Positions 1 to 8,760 are shown, counted from the stretch's first letter. The stretch: 64,000 nucleotides of DNA from Candidatus Microgenomates bacterium (GCA_015485895.1 WFSR01000012.1:14291-78290), one strand, 5' to 3'. Made by a program: numbers and translations. The notes: a model not told the origin generated them from the sequence alone.

Positions 1-2
1 TT

Positions 3-491
3 CCGCCTTTGGAATTAACTTCTTCTGCTATTGCAAGACTGAGGAAACAATTGCCTCGTTTGCCATGGGAAGAAGAAAAAATGTGGCAGGAAAGATATGG
101 TCTCGATTGGCAATTGAGCCAAACGTTGGTGGCCAACGACAAAGCTCGAGAATTTTGGCAGATGTTGGTTCCCTGGATTAAAAATCGTGACCAGGCCCAA
201 AAAATTGCCAAATTAATTGTGAACAAGCCGGATCGTTGGCAAGGAAAAAAACCAGCCAAATTTTGGCAGGAATGGCAAAAAGGGCAAAATGAGCGGCTTG
301 GCGGAGCAAAGTTAGCTGAAATTGTATCCCAGGTAATTGTAGAGGAAACAAAGGCGGTGGCTGATTATCGGCGGGGGAAAATTAGCGCCCTTGGGTATCT
401 GGTAGGGCAAGTGCAACGGCTGGCACGAGGTAAGGCTGACCCCCGGGAAGCTCAGCAATTACTACAACAAGAATTGACTAACAATGGCTAA
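3..491 (+). CDS. gatB: Asp/Glu-tRNA(Asn/Gln) amidotransferase subunit B, C-terminal part
   Basis: The window opens inside this gene, so only about the last 162 codons are visible and the true start lies upstream. GatB is the kinase/amidotransferase subunit of GatCAB, which converts Glu-tRNA(Gln) or Asp-tRNA(Asn) to the amidated form. The visible part begins with a PPLELTSSAIARLR stretch, the usual linker after the GatB catalytic core, and continues as the helical GatB/YqeY tail that binds tRNA (for example KPDRWQGKKPAKF and a C-terminal ADPREAQQLL segment). The stop overlaps the start of dnaE by 8 nt, so the two are probably cotranscribed. Family assignment is firm; only the 5' truncation limits it. 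Confidence 0.9.
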   Translation, partial: PPLELTSSAIARLRKQLPRLPWEEEKMWQERYGLDWQLSQTLVANDKAREFWQMLVPWIKNRDQAQKIAKLIVNKPDRWQGKKPAKFWQEWQKGQNERLGGAKLAEIVSQVIVEETKAVADYRRGKISALGYLVGQVQRLARGKADPREAQQLLQQELTNNG

Positions 492-3400
492 AAGAAACGA
501 ATTTGTTCATCTCCATGTCCATAGTGAATATTCTCTCTTGGATGGTTTGAGTAAGATTAAGCCCCTGGTTGCTCGGGCTAAGGAACTAGGAATGAAAAGT
601 TTAGCTTTAACTGACCACGGAGCAATGTACGGGACTATTAAATTTTACAATGCTTGCCGGGCGGCGGGGATAAAACCTATTGTTGGTGTTGAAGCCTACA
701 TGACGTCCGGATCACGCCTAGATAGGACGAGGGGGAAAGGTGATTACTCTCACCTCGTGCTCTTGGCAAAAAATTTTCAGGGTTACCAAAATTTGCTGAA
801 GTTGGTCTCGGCAGCATATCTAGAGGGTTTTTATTATAAGCCCCGGATTGATTGGGAGGTTCTGGGAAAGTACCATCAAGGGTTAATTGCCAGTAGTGCT
901 TGCTTGAAGGGGCTAATTCCTTCACTTTTGCTGCAGGGGAAAGAAAATGAAGCTCGCCAAACAGTAAAGCGTTTTCTTGATCTCTTTGGCGAAGACTTTT
1001 ATTTGGAGATCCAGAGTCATCCCGGCATTAAAGACCAAGCAATAGCCAACAAAAAAATTATAACTCTTTCCCGAGAGTTGGGAGTGCCGTTGCTGGCTAC
1101 TAATGATGCTCACTATATTTATCCCGAAGACGCCGAGGGCCAAGATGCCCTTTTAGCTATCCAAACACAATCAAAGCTAACTGATAAAAATAGGCTTTCC
1201 CTGATGCATTCGCCTGATCTTTATTTGAAAACGCCTGAAGAAATGTGGCACGCACTGGGTGAATATCCTGATGCTCTGAAAAATACCCTGCGGGTAGCGG
1301 AAAAATGCAATGTGGAAATTCCTTTGGGGCAAAAAATTTATCCCCGTTTTCCTCTTCCTGCTGGCGAGACAGCAATTTCTCATTTACGGAATTTAGTTTG
1401 GGAACGGTTGCCACAACGTTATCCTCGGGCCGACAAAAAGGTAAAGGAAAGGGCGGAATATGAACTTTCGGTTATTATCGATAAAGGTTATGCTGAATAT
1501 TTTCTTATCGTTCAAGACTTGGTCAATTGGGCTAAGAAGCATGGCATCCGAGTCGGGCCGGGGCGGGGAAGTGCGGCTGGATCTATAGTTTCTTATATTT
1601 TGCGGATAACCTCTATTGACCCCTTGCGCCACAATTTGCCTTTTGAGCGTTTTCTTAACCCGGAACGGAAATCGACTCCCGATATTGATCTCGATTTTCC
1701 TGATGCCCGCCGAGAGGAAGTTATTGATTATGTTCGCAAAAAGTATGGTGAAAGTCATGTAGCGCAAATTATCACCTTTGGGACAATTGAGGCACGAATG
1801 GCGGTCCGTGATGTGGCTCGAGTATTGGGCTATCCGTATTCTGTTGGCGATCGGATTGCTAAAATGATTCCTTTTATTCCCGGACATAAAGTCTCTCTTA
1901 CGAATGCCCTTAAGGAAAGCCCAGAGCTGAAACGAGCTTATGAGGAGGAGGAAACCACGAGAAAAGTTATTGACTTAGCTAAGAAGATTGAGGGAACAGT
2001 GCGCCATGCTTCGGTGCATGCTGCCGGTGTGGTTATCTCCGATAAGCCGCTAGTAAATTATACTCCGCTCCAACGAGATACCCGCGAGGGTAAAATAACT
2101 ACTCAATATGATATGTATTCTCTAGATCTTAATGTTGATGACAATGCGGTTGGTCTCCTTAAAATGGATTTTCTAGGATTACGCAATTTAACTATTATCG
2201 AGGAAACAATTAACTTCATTAAACAAACTAAAGAAAAAGGTATCGACTTGTCGGAGATCCCCCTTGATGATGCCAAAGTCTATCAGATGATCACTCGGGG
2301 AGATACTACCGGGGTGTTTCAACTTGAAAGTCAAGGGATGCGTAAGCTGGCTCGAAAATTACAACCGCAGCGATTTTCGGACTTATCGGCTATGGTGGCT
2401 CTTTTCCGACCCGGTCCGATGCAATTTATTGATGATTTTATTGCCGGCAAAAAAGATCCTCATAAAATTCACTATCCCCATCCCGACTTAAAACCAGTTT
2501 TGGAGGAAACTTACGGGATTGCAGTTTATCAAGAGCAATGTATGGAAATTCCCCATGTAATGGCTAGTTATACTTTAGGCGAAGCGGATTTGTTGCGCCG
2601 GGCAATTGGCAAAAAGAAGATTGAGCTGATGCGCCAAGAAAAGAAGCGATTTTTGGAGCGGGCGGTAAAAAATGGATATTCTCAAAAGGTTGCCGAAAAT
2701 GTTTTTTCCTTGATTGAGAGATTTGCTAGCTATGGTTTTAACAAGGCCCACTCTGTTTCTTATGCGATGATTGCTTACCAGACGGCCTGGTTAAAAGCTA
2801 ATTATCCGGTGGAATTTATGGCTGCTTTGCTAACCGCCGAAGCCGGGGCTGGCCAAGGTCATGAGGAAAAAGTGGCCCGAGCAATTCAAGAGTGCCGCCG
2901 CATGGGCATAAGAGTACTGCCGCCGGATATTAATAAGTCTAAAGTTGGCTTTACTTTAGAAAAAGACACTAATTCAGCTGGTGGTTTAGCGATTCGCTTT
3001 GGTTTATCAGCTATTAAGAATGTTGGTGAGGCCGCTATTGAAGAAATGACTGCCGCACGAGACAAAAAAGGTGATTTTCAATCGCTGGAAGATTTTTATT
3101 ATCGCGTTGATACCCAGAAGGTAAACAAGAAAGTTCTAGAGAGTTTGATTAAGGTAGGGGCTTTTAATCAGTTTGGGCCCCGTAAGGCCCTCTTGGCGGT
3201 GGTAGACCGACTTCGGCTGGCAGTTGAAAAATTAAAACACGATCGCCAGCAGGGGCAAACGAGCCTTTTTGGTTTTGGGGGAGGCAGCGAGGAGGTCCAC
3301 CTACCGAAGGTGACATTAGATCTTGGCCAGCAATTCTCGGCAGAAGAAAAATTAGAGTTTGAAAAAGAATTACTAGGATTCTATCTTACCAGCCATCCTC

Positions 3401-3975
3401 TAAAAGATAAATTAGATCGTTATCGATACCTGGCCACCCACAAGATAGATAATGTTTTGGAAGAGGAGAGGCCACTACAAACACGTTTAGTAGGGGTTTT
3501 GGAAAACGTTAGAGTAGTAACTACCAGGAAAACTGGGAGGGCAATGGCGTTTGGTAGTTTACGTGACGAAACAGGGGTTATCGATGTGGTAATTTTCCCT
3601 GATTTGCTTGACCGGCGTGGCCAGGTGGTAAATGCGGGTATGGTAGTAGTGGTGGAGGGACGAAGTGAACGCCGAGACAATAAAGTAAACATTTTAGTTG
3701 ATGAAATTAATACCCCTGAATCATTTCAAACCCAAGAAGATAATCAACATGGGAATGGCGATGGCAATCAATTAATATTACGTATTCCACCTCATTTTAG
3801 TTCTCATAGCCTTATGGCCCTTAATGAAATTTTGCGCCAGCACCCGGGGTCACAGAAAGTGGTTTTAATTTTTCCAAATGGGAAAGTGCTTCTGCCAAAT
3901 CAGGGATTGGATCTTAACCCCGAAGTTCGTCAACAATTAACACAGCTCTTGGGAAATGAGGGAATGGAAGAATAG
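484..3975 (+). CDS. dnaE: DNA polymerase III alpha subunit with intact PHP domain
   Basis: Replicative DNA polymerase, 1163 residues, the usual DnaE length. The N-terminal PHP domain starts at HLHVHSEYS. All nine positions that bind metal in active PHP domains can be picked out: H11, H13, D20, H45, E70, H90, C140, D208 and H210. This suggests built-in 3'-5' proofreading, as described for other DnaE proteins with complete PHP sites (known for the family, inferred here). The polymerase core carries the catalytic motif PDIDLDFPD (D400, D402) and KMDFLGLRN (D562). After the fingers comes the tandem HhH region, and an OB-fold lies near residues 1005-1080. The ATG at 484 overlaps gatB by 8 nt; there is no clear Shine-Dalgarno, so translational coupling is likely. 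Confidence 0.97.
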   Translation: MAKRNEFVHLHVHSEYSLLDGLSKIKPLVARAKELGMKSLALTDHGAMYGTIKFYNACRAAGIKPIVGVEAYMTSGSRLDRTRGKGDYSHLVLLAKNFQGYQNLLKLVSAAYLEGFYYKPRIDWEVLGKYHQGLIASSACLKGLIPSLLLQGKENEARQTVKRFLDLFGEDFYLEIQSHPGIKDQAIANKKIITLSRELGVPLLATNDAHYIYPEDAEGQDALLAIQTQSKLTDKNRLSLMHSPDLYLKTPEEMWHALGEYPDALKNTLRVAEKCNVEIPLGQKIYPRFPLPAGETAISHLRNLVWERLPQRYPRADKKVKERAEYELSVIIDKGYAEYFLIVQDLVNWAKKHGIRVGPGRGSAAGSIVSYILRITSIDPLRHNLPFERFLNPERKSTPDIDLDFPDARREEVIDYVRKKYGESHVAQIITFGTIEARMAVRDVARVLGYPYSVGDRIAKMIPFIPGHKVSLTNALKESPELKRAYEEEETTRKVIDLAKKIEGTVRHASVHAAGVVISDKPLVNYTPLQRDTREGKITTQYDMYSLDLNVDDNAVGLLKMDFLGLRNLTIIEETINFIKQTKEKGIDLSEIPLDDAKVYQMITRGDTTGVFQLESQGMRKLARKLQPQRFSDLSAMVALFRPGPMQFIDDFIAGKKDPHKIHYPHPDLKPVLEETYGIAVYQEQCMEIPHVMASYTLGEADLLRRAIGKKKIELMRQEKKRFLERAVKNGYSQKVAENVFSLIERFASYGFNKAHSVSYAMIAYQTAWLKANYPVEFMAALLTAEAGAGQGHEEKVARAIQECRRMGIRVLPPDINKSKVGFTLEKDTNSAGGLAIRFGLSAIKNVGEAAIEEMTAARDKKGDFQSLEDFYYRVDTQKVNKKVLESLIKVGAFNQFGPRKALLAVVDRLRLAVEKLKHDRQQGQTSLFGFGGGSEEVHLPKVTLDLGQQFSAEEKLEFEKELLGFYLTSHPLKDKLDRYRYLATHKIDNVLEEERPLQTRLVGVLENVRVVTTRKTGRAMAFGSLRDETGVIDVVIFPDLLDRRGQVVNAGMVVVVEGRSERRDNKVNILVDEINTPESFQTQEDNQHGNGDGNQLILRIPPHFSSHSLMALNEILRQHPGSQKVVLIFPNGKVLLPNQGLDLNPEVRQQLTQLLGNEGMEE

Positions 3976-3991
3976 AGTGGGACCAATAACT

Positions 3992-4060
3992 TGAAAGTGA
4001 AAAGTTTGAGTGAAAAGTGAAAAAGAAGTCTAAGCTAAAAATGGAGCTAGGAACTAGGTC
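3992..4060. repeat. Repeat modules D (AAAGTGAAAAGTG) and C (GGAACTAGG)
   Basis: Short purine-rich direct repeats fill the start of the dnaE-rplS gap. Module D is a run of variants of AAAGTGAAAAGTG (about 3992-4030). Module C is variants of GGAGCTAGGAACTAGG (about 4043-4059). The same two modules occur in the same order before a family A palindrome at about 57585-57750 and 63862-63963, so they look like one composite element. No coding potential is seen. Confidence 0.7.
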
Positions 4061-4250
4061 AAACAAAATCCTAAATCCTAATGACCCAAATCCTAAACAA
4101 TAACCAAATTACCAGATGATTAAATGACCAAAACAAAAGAAGGATGACAAAGATGTTTAAAACATTTGAATTTTGGTCATTTGGTATTGTTTAGAATTTA
4201 GAATTTAGGATTTAGGTAATTAGGTATTGCCCCGACGAATGTCGGGGCAG
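4061..4250. repeat. Family A intergenic palindromic repeat, copy 1
   Basis: An AT-rich imperfect palindrome. The left arm has AAATCCTAAATCCTAATGAC and AAATGACCAAAA; the right arm has TTTTGGTCATTT and AATTTAGGATTTAGG; the centre holds a GATGACAAAGATG-type segment. Copies are at 8761-8996, 18961-19190, 57754-58096 and, cut by the window edge, 63964-64000. This copy ends in a GC-rich mini-hairpin, CCCCGACGAATGTCGGGG, at about 4230-4247. No ORF lies inside. It ends just upstream of the rplS promoter. This and the D/C modules fill the whole 316-nt gap. Confidence 0.8.
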
Positions 4251-4257
4251 AGGTGAT

Positions 4258-4285
4258 TTGATTATTTTTCTTTAGATGCTAAAAT
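4258..4285 (+). promoter_or_regulatory. Predicted rplS promoter, leaderless type
   Basis: TTGATT (4258-4263), a 16-nt spacer and TAAAAT (4280-4285). The -10 box ends 6 nt before the rplS ATG, so transcription should begin at or next to the start codon. No Shine-Dalgarno is present, which fits a leaderless mRNA. Confidence 0.6.
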
Positions 4286-4291
4286 ACAGGC

Positions 4292-4612
4292 ATGGCAAAT
4301 AATTTTAATTGGCACGACACTCGGGTAAAAGTAGGTGATGTTGTCCGGGTGGAATATTTAATTAAGGAAAAAGGGAAAGAGCGACAGCAACCTTTTCAGG
4401 GACGTGTGATTGCTATTAAAGGCAATAGTTTAGCTAGTAAAACTTTTACCGTGCGGCGAATTGCTATCGATAGTATTGGCGTGGAGCGCATATTTCCAGT
4501 TCAATCTCCATGGATTAGGGATATAAAAGTAGTTGGTAAACCAAGCAAAAAGGTTAAGAGGGCCAAACTTTATTACTTGCGCCAGCGGCATGGGAAAAAG
4601 GCCCGTCTTTGA
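4292..4612 (+). CDS. rplS: 50S ribosomal protein L19
   Basis: Ribosomal protein L19, 106 residues, which sits at the 30S-50S interface. The sequence shows the L19 pattern: VKVGDVVRVEYLIKE, then PFQGRVIAIKG, the TFTVRRIAIDSIGVERIFPVQSP region, and a basic tail VKRAKLYYLRQRHGKKARL. Length and motif order match the family. The ATG follows a -10-like TAAAAT by 6 nt, so the gene probably starts an operon as a leaderless message. Its 3' end overlaps yraN by 23 nt, so the pair should be cotranscribed. L19 next to a YraN nuclease-fold protein is a common bacterial pairing. Confidence 0.96.
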   Translation: MANNFNWHDTRVKVGDVVRVEYLIKEKGKERQQPFQGRVIAIKGNSLASKTFTVRRIAIDSIGVERIFPVQSPWIRDIKVVGKPSKKVKRAKLYYLRQRHGKKARL

Positions 4613-4970
4613 GAAAAAGACTTTTGGAGCCCAGGGCGAATCTTTAGCTGCTCAATTTCTTAAGAAACATAAGCTTACGGTTTTGGATCGTAATTTTCGG
4701 ACCCCTTGGGGTGAGCTAGATTTAATTGCCAAGGAAAAGGATACTTTGGTTTTTGTGGAGGTTAAAACTCGGCAAACGGATAAGGCTGGTTACCCTGAAG
4801 AGGCAATAAAGAAATGGAAGGTAAGGCATTTAATCCGGGCTGCTTGGCTCTATACCCAAAAGCATCCCGACTTGCCCAGCCGTTGGCGTTTGGATGTAAT
4901 TGCTATTCGCTATTCTGGAGGTCAGCCGGAAATTTGCTGGTACCAAAATATTTCTCCGCTCTTTAGTTAG
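4590..4970 (+). CDS. yraN: YraN/UPF0102 family nuclease-fold protein
   Basis: UPF0102 protein with the Holliday-junction-resolvase-like restriction endonuclease fold. The cellular role is not established. The start at 4590 gives MGKRPVFEKKTFGAQGESLA, and the family normally begins just before the GAQGESLAAQFL helix; an upstream in-frame start at 4533 would read through rplS and is unlikely. The fold core is visible: E in GESLA, GELDLIAKEKDTLVFVEVKTR (the D-x(n)-E-x-K catalytic pattern of this nuclease superfamily), and a C-terminal RWRLDVIAI strand. Length (126 residues) is typical. It overlaps rplS by 23 nt, so expression is coupled. Confidence 0.9.
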   Translation: MGKRPVFEKKTFGAQGESLAAQFLKKHKLTVLDRNFRTPWGELDLIAKEKDTLVFVEVKTRQTDKAGYPEEAIKKWKVRHLIRAAWLYTQKHPDLPSRWRLDVIAIRYSGGQPEICWYQNISPLFS

Positions 4971-5216
4971 CTGTGTGTGTTGTTGGAGAATGCCAATGTT
5001 GGAAGCAGCTCATGAAGTAAAAAGTGGCTAGTTGAAAGAGAGGAGGAAAATAAACTAGCGATACTTGCTCCGACAAATATGACAAAAGTAACGATGGGTC
5101 ATTTTTGATTTACTAATTATTCTAACATAAGGGGTGTTTTTAAAGAAACAAATGGTTATATTAGATTGTATTAATCTATAAAAAAGAAAAGTTATATAAT
5201 ATTTTAATTTAGAAAA

Positions 5217-5789
5217 ATGCACATGATCAGTCGCGCAAATATTATAATATTTAATGCAGTAAACCATTTTGCAGGAAACAATATTTTTGTAGATAAATTG
5301 GGAACACTTATCGCACAATATCTGACAATAGTGTTTATATTATTCCTGATTTATTTGTGGTTTAACAAAAATAAAAAATTTGCTTTATACTCTGGATATT
5401 CGGCAATACTAGGGATTTTATTGAATTTCTTAATTACTTCGTTTTATTTCCACCCCAGGCCTTTTATGGATAAGATAGGCACTCTTTTGATTAAACATAA
5501 ACCAGAAACGTCATTTCCCTCAGACCATACAACTTTCATGCTATCTATTGCTTTCATGCTCTTGTATTTTAAAAAAACTAGAAAAATAGGCATAGTTCTT
5601 TCCATGTTGGGAATTTTAGGTGGGATCGCAAGGATATTCTGCGGGCTTCATTACCCATTTGATATTCTAGGTTCAAGTCTTGTAGCTTTGGTTTCTTCTT
5701 TTATTATTTTTACCTTTAAAGATAAACTACGGAGATTTAATAATTTAGTTATAAATTTATACTCTAGGATTATAAAAAATGAAAACTAA
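5217..5789 (+). CDS. PAP2-family membrane phosphatase, probable undecaprenyl-diphosphatase
   Basis: Integral membrane type 2 phosphatidic acid phosphatase, 190 residues. The three PAP2 motifs are present: FHPRPF (motif 1 region), PSDHT (motif 2, catalytic His) and GLHYPFDILG preceded by AR (motif 3, catalytic His/Asp). The pattern and size resemble BcrC/YbjG undecaprenyl-diphosphate phosphatases, which recycle the lipid carrier of peptidoglycan; substrate is inferred. About five hydrophobic helices are visible. It heads an AT-rich four-gene block and overlaps the next gene by 11 nt. Start could be M1 or M3. Base composition is much more AT-rich than dnaE or the dcw genes, suggesting acquisition. 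Confidence 0.87.
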   Translation: MHMISRANIIIFNAVNHFAGNNIFVDKLGTLIAQYLTIVFILFLIYLWFNKNKKFALYSGYSAILGILLNFLITSFYFHPRPFMDKIGTLLIKHKPETSFPSDHTTFMLSIAFMLLYFKKTRKIGIVLSMLGILGGIARIFCGLHYPFDILGSSLVALVSSFIIFTFKDKLRRFNNLVINLYSRIIKNEN

Positions 5790-6801
5790 AATCTTTCACA
5801 AATATGTAGTTACACTCTTATTCTCGATTTTATTATTTGCAACTGGAATTAAAATACATTCAGCCTTAACTGCTCCCCAAGTCTCAGATTGGAATTATCA
5901 CCAACTCCAAAAAATAGATCATTCTAAAAGGAATTTCTCATTTGCCGTTTTTGGCGATAATAAAAACTCTGTAAAAACATTTGAAAATCTTATATCAAAA
6001 CTGAACAATGATGATGTTCTCTTTGCTATTGATGATGGAGATCTGGTTTGGGATGGAGAGAGGGAAAAATTTAGATTTTTTCTAAATCAGGTTAAGGGTC
6101 TTAATAAACCACTATTGACTGTTTTTGGCAATCATGAAGCAAAGGGAAACGGAAGAGATGCCTATTACAATTTATTTGGTCAATTTTATTATTCCTATTT
6201 CATAGGGAATAGTTACTTTATTGTTTTAGACGATTCAAATGAAAAGAATCTTGATGATGCGCAATTTGCTTGGCTAAAAAATGAGCTTAAAAAGAGTCAA
6301 AAGTATAAATATCGTTTCGTCTTTATGCATGTTCCCCTCTATGATCCTCAAAATAACAGTACAACAATTCTTGCTCATGCATTAAAGGATAAAATATTTG
6401 CTAAAAAACTGAACGATCTTTTCGATGAAAACAAGGTAACCATGTTGTTTTGTTCGCATATTCATGGTTATTTCCGAGGAAAATGGGGAAAGACTCCGTA
6501 CATAATTACGGGTGGCGGTGGCGCGGAGCTAATGGGAACCGACCCAAAACATTATTTTTATCATTATATTAAAGTAAATGTTAATGACAACTCTGTGCAT
6601 TACGATGTTGTCAAACTAAAAAGTCCTGATTTTGAGTTATTGGATAGATGGACTCATGATGCTTGGATATACATTTATGCTTTTTTTGCAGTCCATTTTA
6701 TTGATGCATTGTTGGTGATAACGCTAATTTATCTCAGTGTGTATATTATTTTCATAAAGAAAAAGTGGCTTGTTTTTAATCTTAAAAGAGATAAAAGGTG
6801 A
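5779..6801 (+). CDS. Membrane-anchored calcineurin-like metallophosphoesterase
   Basis: A 340-residue protein with an N-terminal signal-anchor (about residues 8-28), an exported metallophosphoesterase domain, and a C-terminal transmembrane helix (about 292-325). Family motifs occur in order: VFGDNK, DDGDLV, FGNHEAKG, FMHVP and CSHIHGY, which supply the two-metal site. The substrate is unknown; extracytoplasmic placement suggests a phosphoester or phospholipid of the envelope. It overlaps the PAP2 gene by 11 nt and the DedA-like gene by 4 nt, so all four genes of this block form one operon. AT-rich like its neighbours. Confidence 0.85.
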   Translation: MKTKIFHKYVVTLLFSILLFATGIKIHSALTAPQVSDWNYHQLQKIDHSKRNFSFAVFGDNKNSVKTFENLISKLNNDDVLFAIDDGDLVWDGEREKFRFFLNQVKGLNKPLLTVFGNHEAKGNGRDAYYNLFGQFYYSYFIGNSYFIVLDDSNEKNLDDAQFAWLKNELKKSQKYKYRFVFMHVPLYDPQNNSTTILAHALKDKIFAKKLNDLFDENKVTMLFCSHIHGYFRGKWGKTPYIITGGGGAELMGTDPKHYFYHYIKVNVNDNSVHYDVVKLKSPDFELLDRWTHDAWIYIYAFFAVHFIDALLVITLIYLSVYIIFIKKKWLVFNLKRDKR

Positions 6802-7382
6802 TTAATATCTTAGCATTTATAACAAGTTTTATTAAAATTTCCAAATACTTTGGTGTTTTTATAGGCACTTTTATTGAAGGACCTACGGTAGGAATGTTAA
6901 CGGGATCTTTAGCTAGATTGGGTTATCTAAATATTTACTTAGGTTATTTGGTTTATGTTATAGGGGATTTTACTGCCGATTGTTTATACTATGCAATTGG
7001 CTATCATGGTGGGACAGGCTTGTTAAAAAAACTTACTTTTTCATCAAAAACTTTAGCAAAAGTAAAAAAGAGCATGATCTTCTTTAATAATCATTCAAAT
7101 AAAATAATCTTCTTTGGAAAACTGACACATTTCCTCGGATTGCCCATCTTGATAGGTGCCGGCTTAGCTCATTATTCTTGGAGGAAGTTCTTGGTTTTGG
7201 ATTTAATCGCTACCTTAATAAAATCTGCTGTAATTATATCAATAGGCTTCTATTTAACATCTTTTTGGGTAGGGATAGACAATGCGATAAACTATGTTGG
7301 ATTAACCATTACCTTTTTGGCCACAATCCTTTTAGTTTATTTTTTAATTAAATTAAGTAACAAAAAGAGAAAGTTACCATGA
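6798..7382 (+). CDS. DedA-like (VTT domain) membrane protein
   Basis: A 194-residue polytopic protein starting at GTG 6798, overlapping the previous stop by 4 nt. It has features of the DedA/VTT family: an early re-entrant region with IEGPTVGMLTGSLARLGYLN, a YVIGDFTADCLYYAIGYHGG segment, and a later KLTHFLGLPILIGAGLAHYSWRKF block matching the conserved arginine/glycine loop. The match is looser than for typical DedA, so it is a divergent member. DedA proteins act in membrane lipid or undecaprenyl-phosphate flipping and membrane homeostasis; a link to the PAP2 phosphatase in the same operon is plausible but inferred. Confidence 0.7.
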   Translation: MINILAFITSFIKISKYFGVFIGTFIEGPTVGMLTGSLARLGYLNIYLGYLVYVIGDFTADCLYYAIGYHGGTGLLKKLTFSSKTLAKVKKSMIFFNNHSNKIIFFGKLTHFLGLPILIGAGLAHYSWRKFLVLDLIATLIKSAVIISIGFYLTSFWVGIDNAINYVGLTITFLATILLVYFLIKLSNKKRKLP

Positions 7383-8557
7383 AAAAAATTAAAGTATTAA
7401 TAGCTAGCGAAACTTATCCACCAGATGTCAATGGCGCTGCAAGATTTACAGAAAATTTAGCTAAAGGCTTGGTATCAAGAGGACATAGCGTTGTGGTTAT
7501 TGCTCCAGGAACAAGATTTAGAGATGAGACAAGCAAGGAAAATATCAATCTTAAGGTATTTAGAATTGCATCAATTTCATTAAAACCTATACATCCCTAT
7601 TTCAGAGCTGTTTTTCCAGAGGGTTTATATGGGAAAATTAAAAAAATTATAAAAGATTTTAATCCGGATATTATTCATATTCAGAATCATTTTCTTCTGG
7701 GGAGAACCTGCTTGAAAATAGCCAGAGAAAATGAAATACCTATAATAGGGACGAACCATTTTATGCCAGATAACTTATTAGAATATATACCCAAAATAGC
7801 CCATCCTTACATATCAAAGTATATGTGGAGTGATTTTATAAAAGTCTATAGTCAGCTAGATTATGTTACTGTTCCTTCTTATACCGCAGCAAGTATGCTA
7901 AAAAGATTAGGATTAAAAAATCAAGTCAAAGTGATTTCCAATGGGATTGATTTAAAGAAATTTAAGAATGTTAGGGTGAGTAATCGTGTCTACGTTAAAT
8001 TCAAAATAAGGAAAGATTTATTTACTTTCATTTTTGTTGGCCGACTTGAGAAAGATAAAAACATTGATTTGGTCCTTGAAGCATCAAAACTGGCTATCAA
8101 AAAGAAGCCTTTTCAGGTTATTATTGTGGGCAAAGGGGCGGATGGGGAAAAACTGCAAAGATTATCAAGAGAATTAGGTTTGGGCAGAGAAATAATTTTT
8201 ACCGGAGAAGTAAATAATAGCGAGTTAAATCAATTGCTTAGTTTAGCTCATGCATATATTGCCTCCGGTTCTGCCGAACTTCAGGGGATAGCAGTTATGG
8301 AAGCTATGGCTCATAAACTACCAATCTTAGCTCTTAACGCCGTTGCCTTACCTGAATTGGTTAAAGATGGAGTAAATGGCTTTCTCTTCAAGTTAGATAG
8401 CAATGATTTAGCTAAGAAAATGCTTAAGTTATTATCTCTTGACTCACAAAAATTGAAATTAATGGGCAAAAACAGTTTTGGAATTATTAAGCTACATAGT
8501 CAAGAAGAAACATTAAAGAAGTTTGAAGATCTTTATAAAAAGGTAATAGGGAGCTAA
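7379..8557 (+). CDS. GT4-family glycosyltransferase, possible glycolipid synthase
   Basis: A 392-residue GT-B glycosyltransferase of family 4. The N-terminal domain begins KVLIASETYPPDVNGAARF with the glycine-rich acceptor loop, followed by ENLAKGLVSRGH and PDIIHIQNH. The C-terminal domain has FIFVGRLEKDKN, VGKGADGEKL, and the E-x7-E nucleotide-sugar motif in ELQGIAVMEAMA. The N-terminal pattern resembles diacylglycerol or phosphatidylinositol glycosyltransferases, but acceptor specificity cannot be read from the sequence. Last gene of the AT-rich block, linked by an ATGA overlap at 7379. With a lipid phosphatase and a DedA-like protein beside it, a glycolipid role is the best guess. Confidence 0.85.
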   Translation: MKKIKVLIASETYPPDVNGAARFTENLAKGLVSRGHSVVVIAPGTRFRDETSKENINLKVFRIASISLKPIHPYFRAVFPEGLYGKIKKIIKDFNPDIIHIQNHFLLGRTCLKIARENEIPIIGTNHFMPDNLLEYIPKIAHPYISKYMWSDFIKVYSQLDYVTVPSYTAASMLKRLGLKNQVKVISNGIDLKKFKNVRVSNRVYVKFKIRKDLFTFIFVGRLEKDKNIDLVLEASKLAIKKKPFQVIIVGKGADGEKLQRLSRELGLGREIIFTGEVNNSELNQLLSLAHAYIASGSAELQGIAVMEAMAHKLPILALNAVALPELVKDGVNGFLFKLDSNDLAKKMLKLLSLDSQKLKLMGKNSFGIIKLHSQEETLKKFEDLYKKVIGS

Positions 8558-8558
8558 C

Positions 8559-8750
8559 TGTTGAGGATCAAATAAACGTTCACACCTTCTGTTGAGTTAT
8601 CAACACCTTGTCATCCCGCCCTTTCGTGAGAAAGAGCGGGATCTTCAGGGAGTGTGCCATCAATAATGGTGGTACGCCACCCAGCTGAAGATGAGCCCCC
8701 AAAGCTCCGACGTGCGTCGGGGCGGGGCGGGCAAGTTCAACATGACGAGA
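8559..8750. repeat. Family B intergenic repeat, copy 1
   Basis: Starts TGTTGAGGATCAAAT, contains a GTCATCC hairpin (CCCGCCCTTTC / GAAAGAGCGGG), then a core GTGCCATCAATAATGGT and a GCTGAAGATG segment, and ends near ATGACGAGA. Copies occur at 18804-18957 and, shorter at the 5' side, 60640-60750. No coding potential. It abuts the end of the AT-rich gene block and is followed directly by a family A copy. Confidence 0.75.
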
Positions 8751-8760
8751 TATAAATTAA

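Noticed and set aside
1393..1887. Long reading frame on the minus strand inside dnaE (164 codons)
   Set aside because: Lies fully antisense to a well-conserved gene, has no family-like sequence and no promoter; a shadow frame.
3992..4250. Possible CRISPR array in the repeated intergenic region
   Set aside because: Repeats are not evenly spaced, have no unique spacers of constant length, and no cas genes are present.
4228..4250. GC-rich hairpin downstream of dnaE as a rho-independent terminator
   Set aside because: It has no following U run, lies next to the rplS promoter and recurs in all family A repeats; it is part of the repeat.
5217..8557. Prophage or integrative element for the AT-rich block
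   Set aside because: No integrase, recombinase, structural phage gene or att-like duplication was seen; tRNA-Glu is nearby but no tRNA 3' duplicate was found at the other end.
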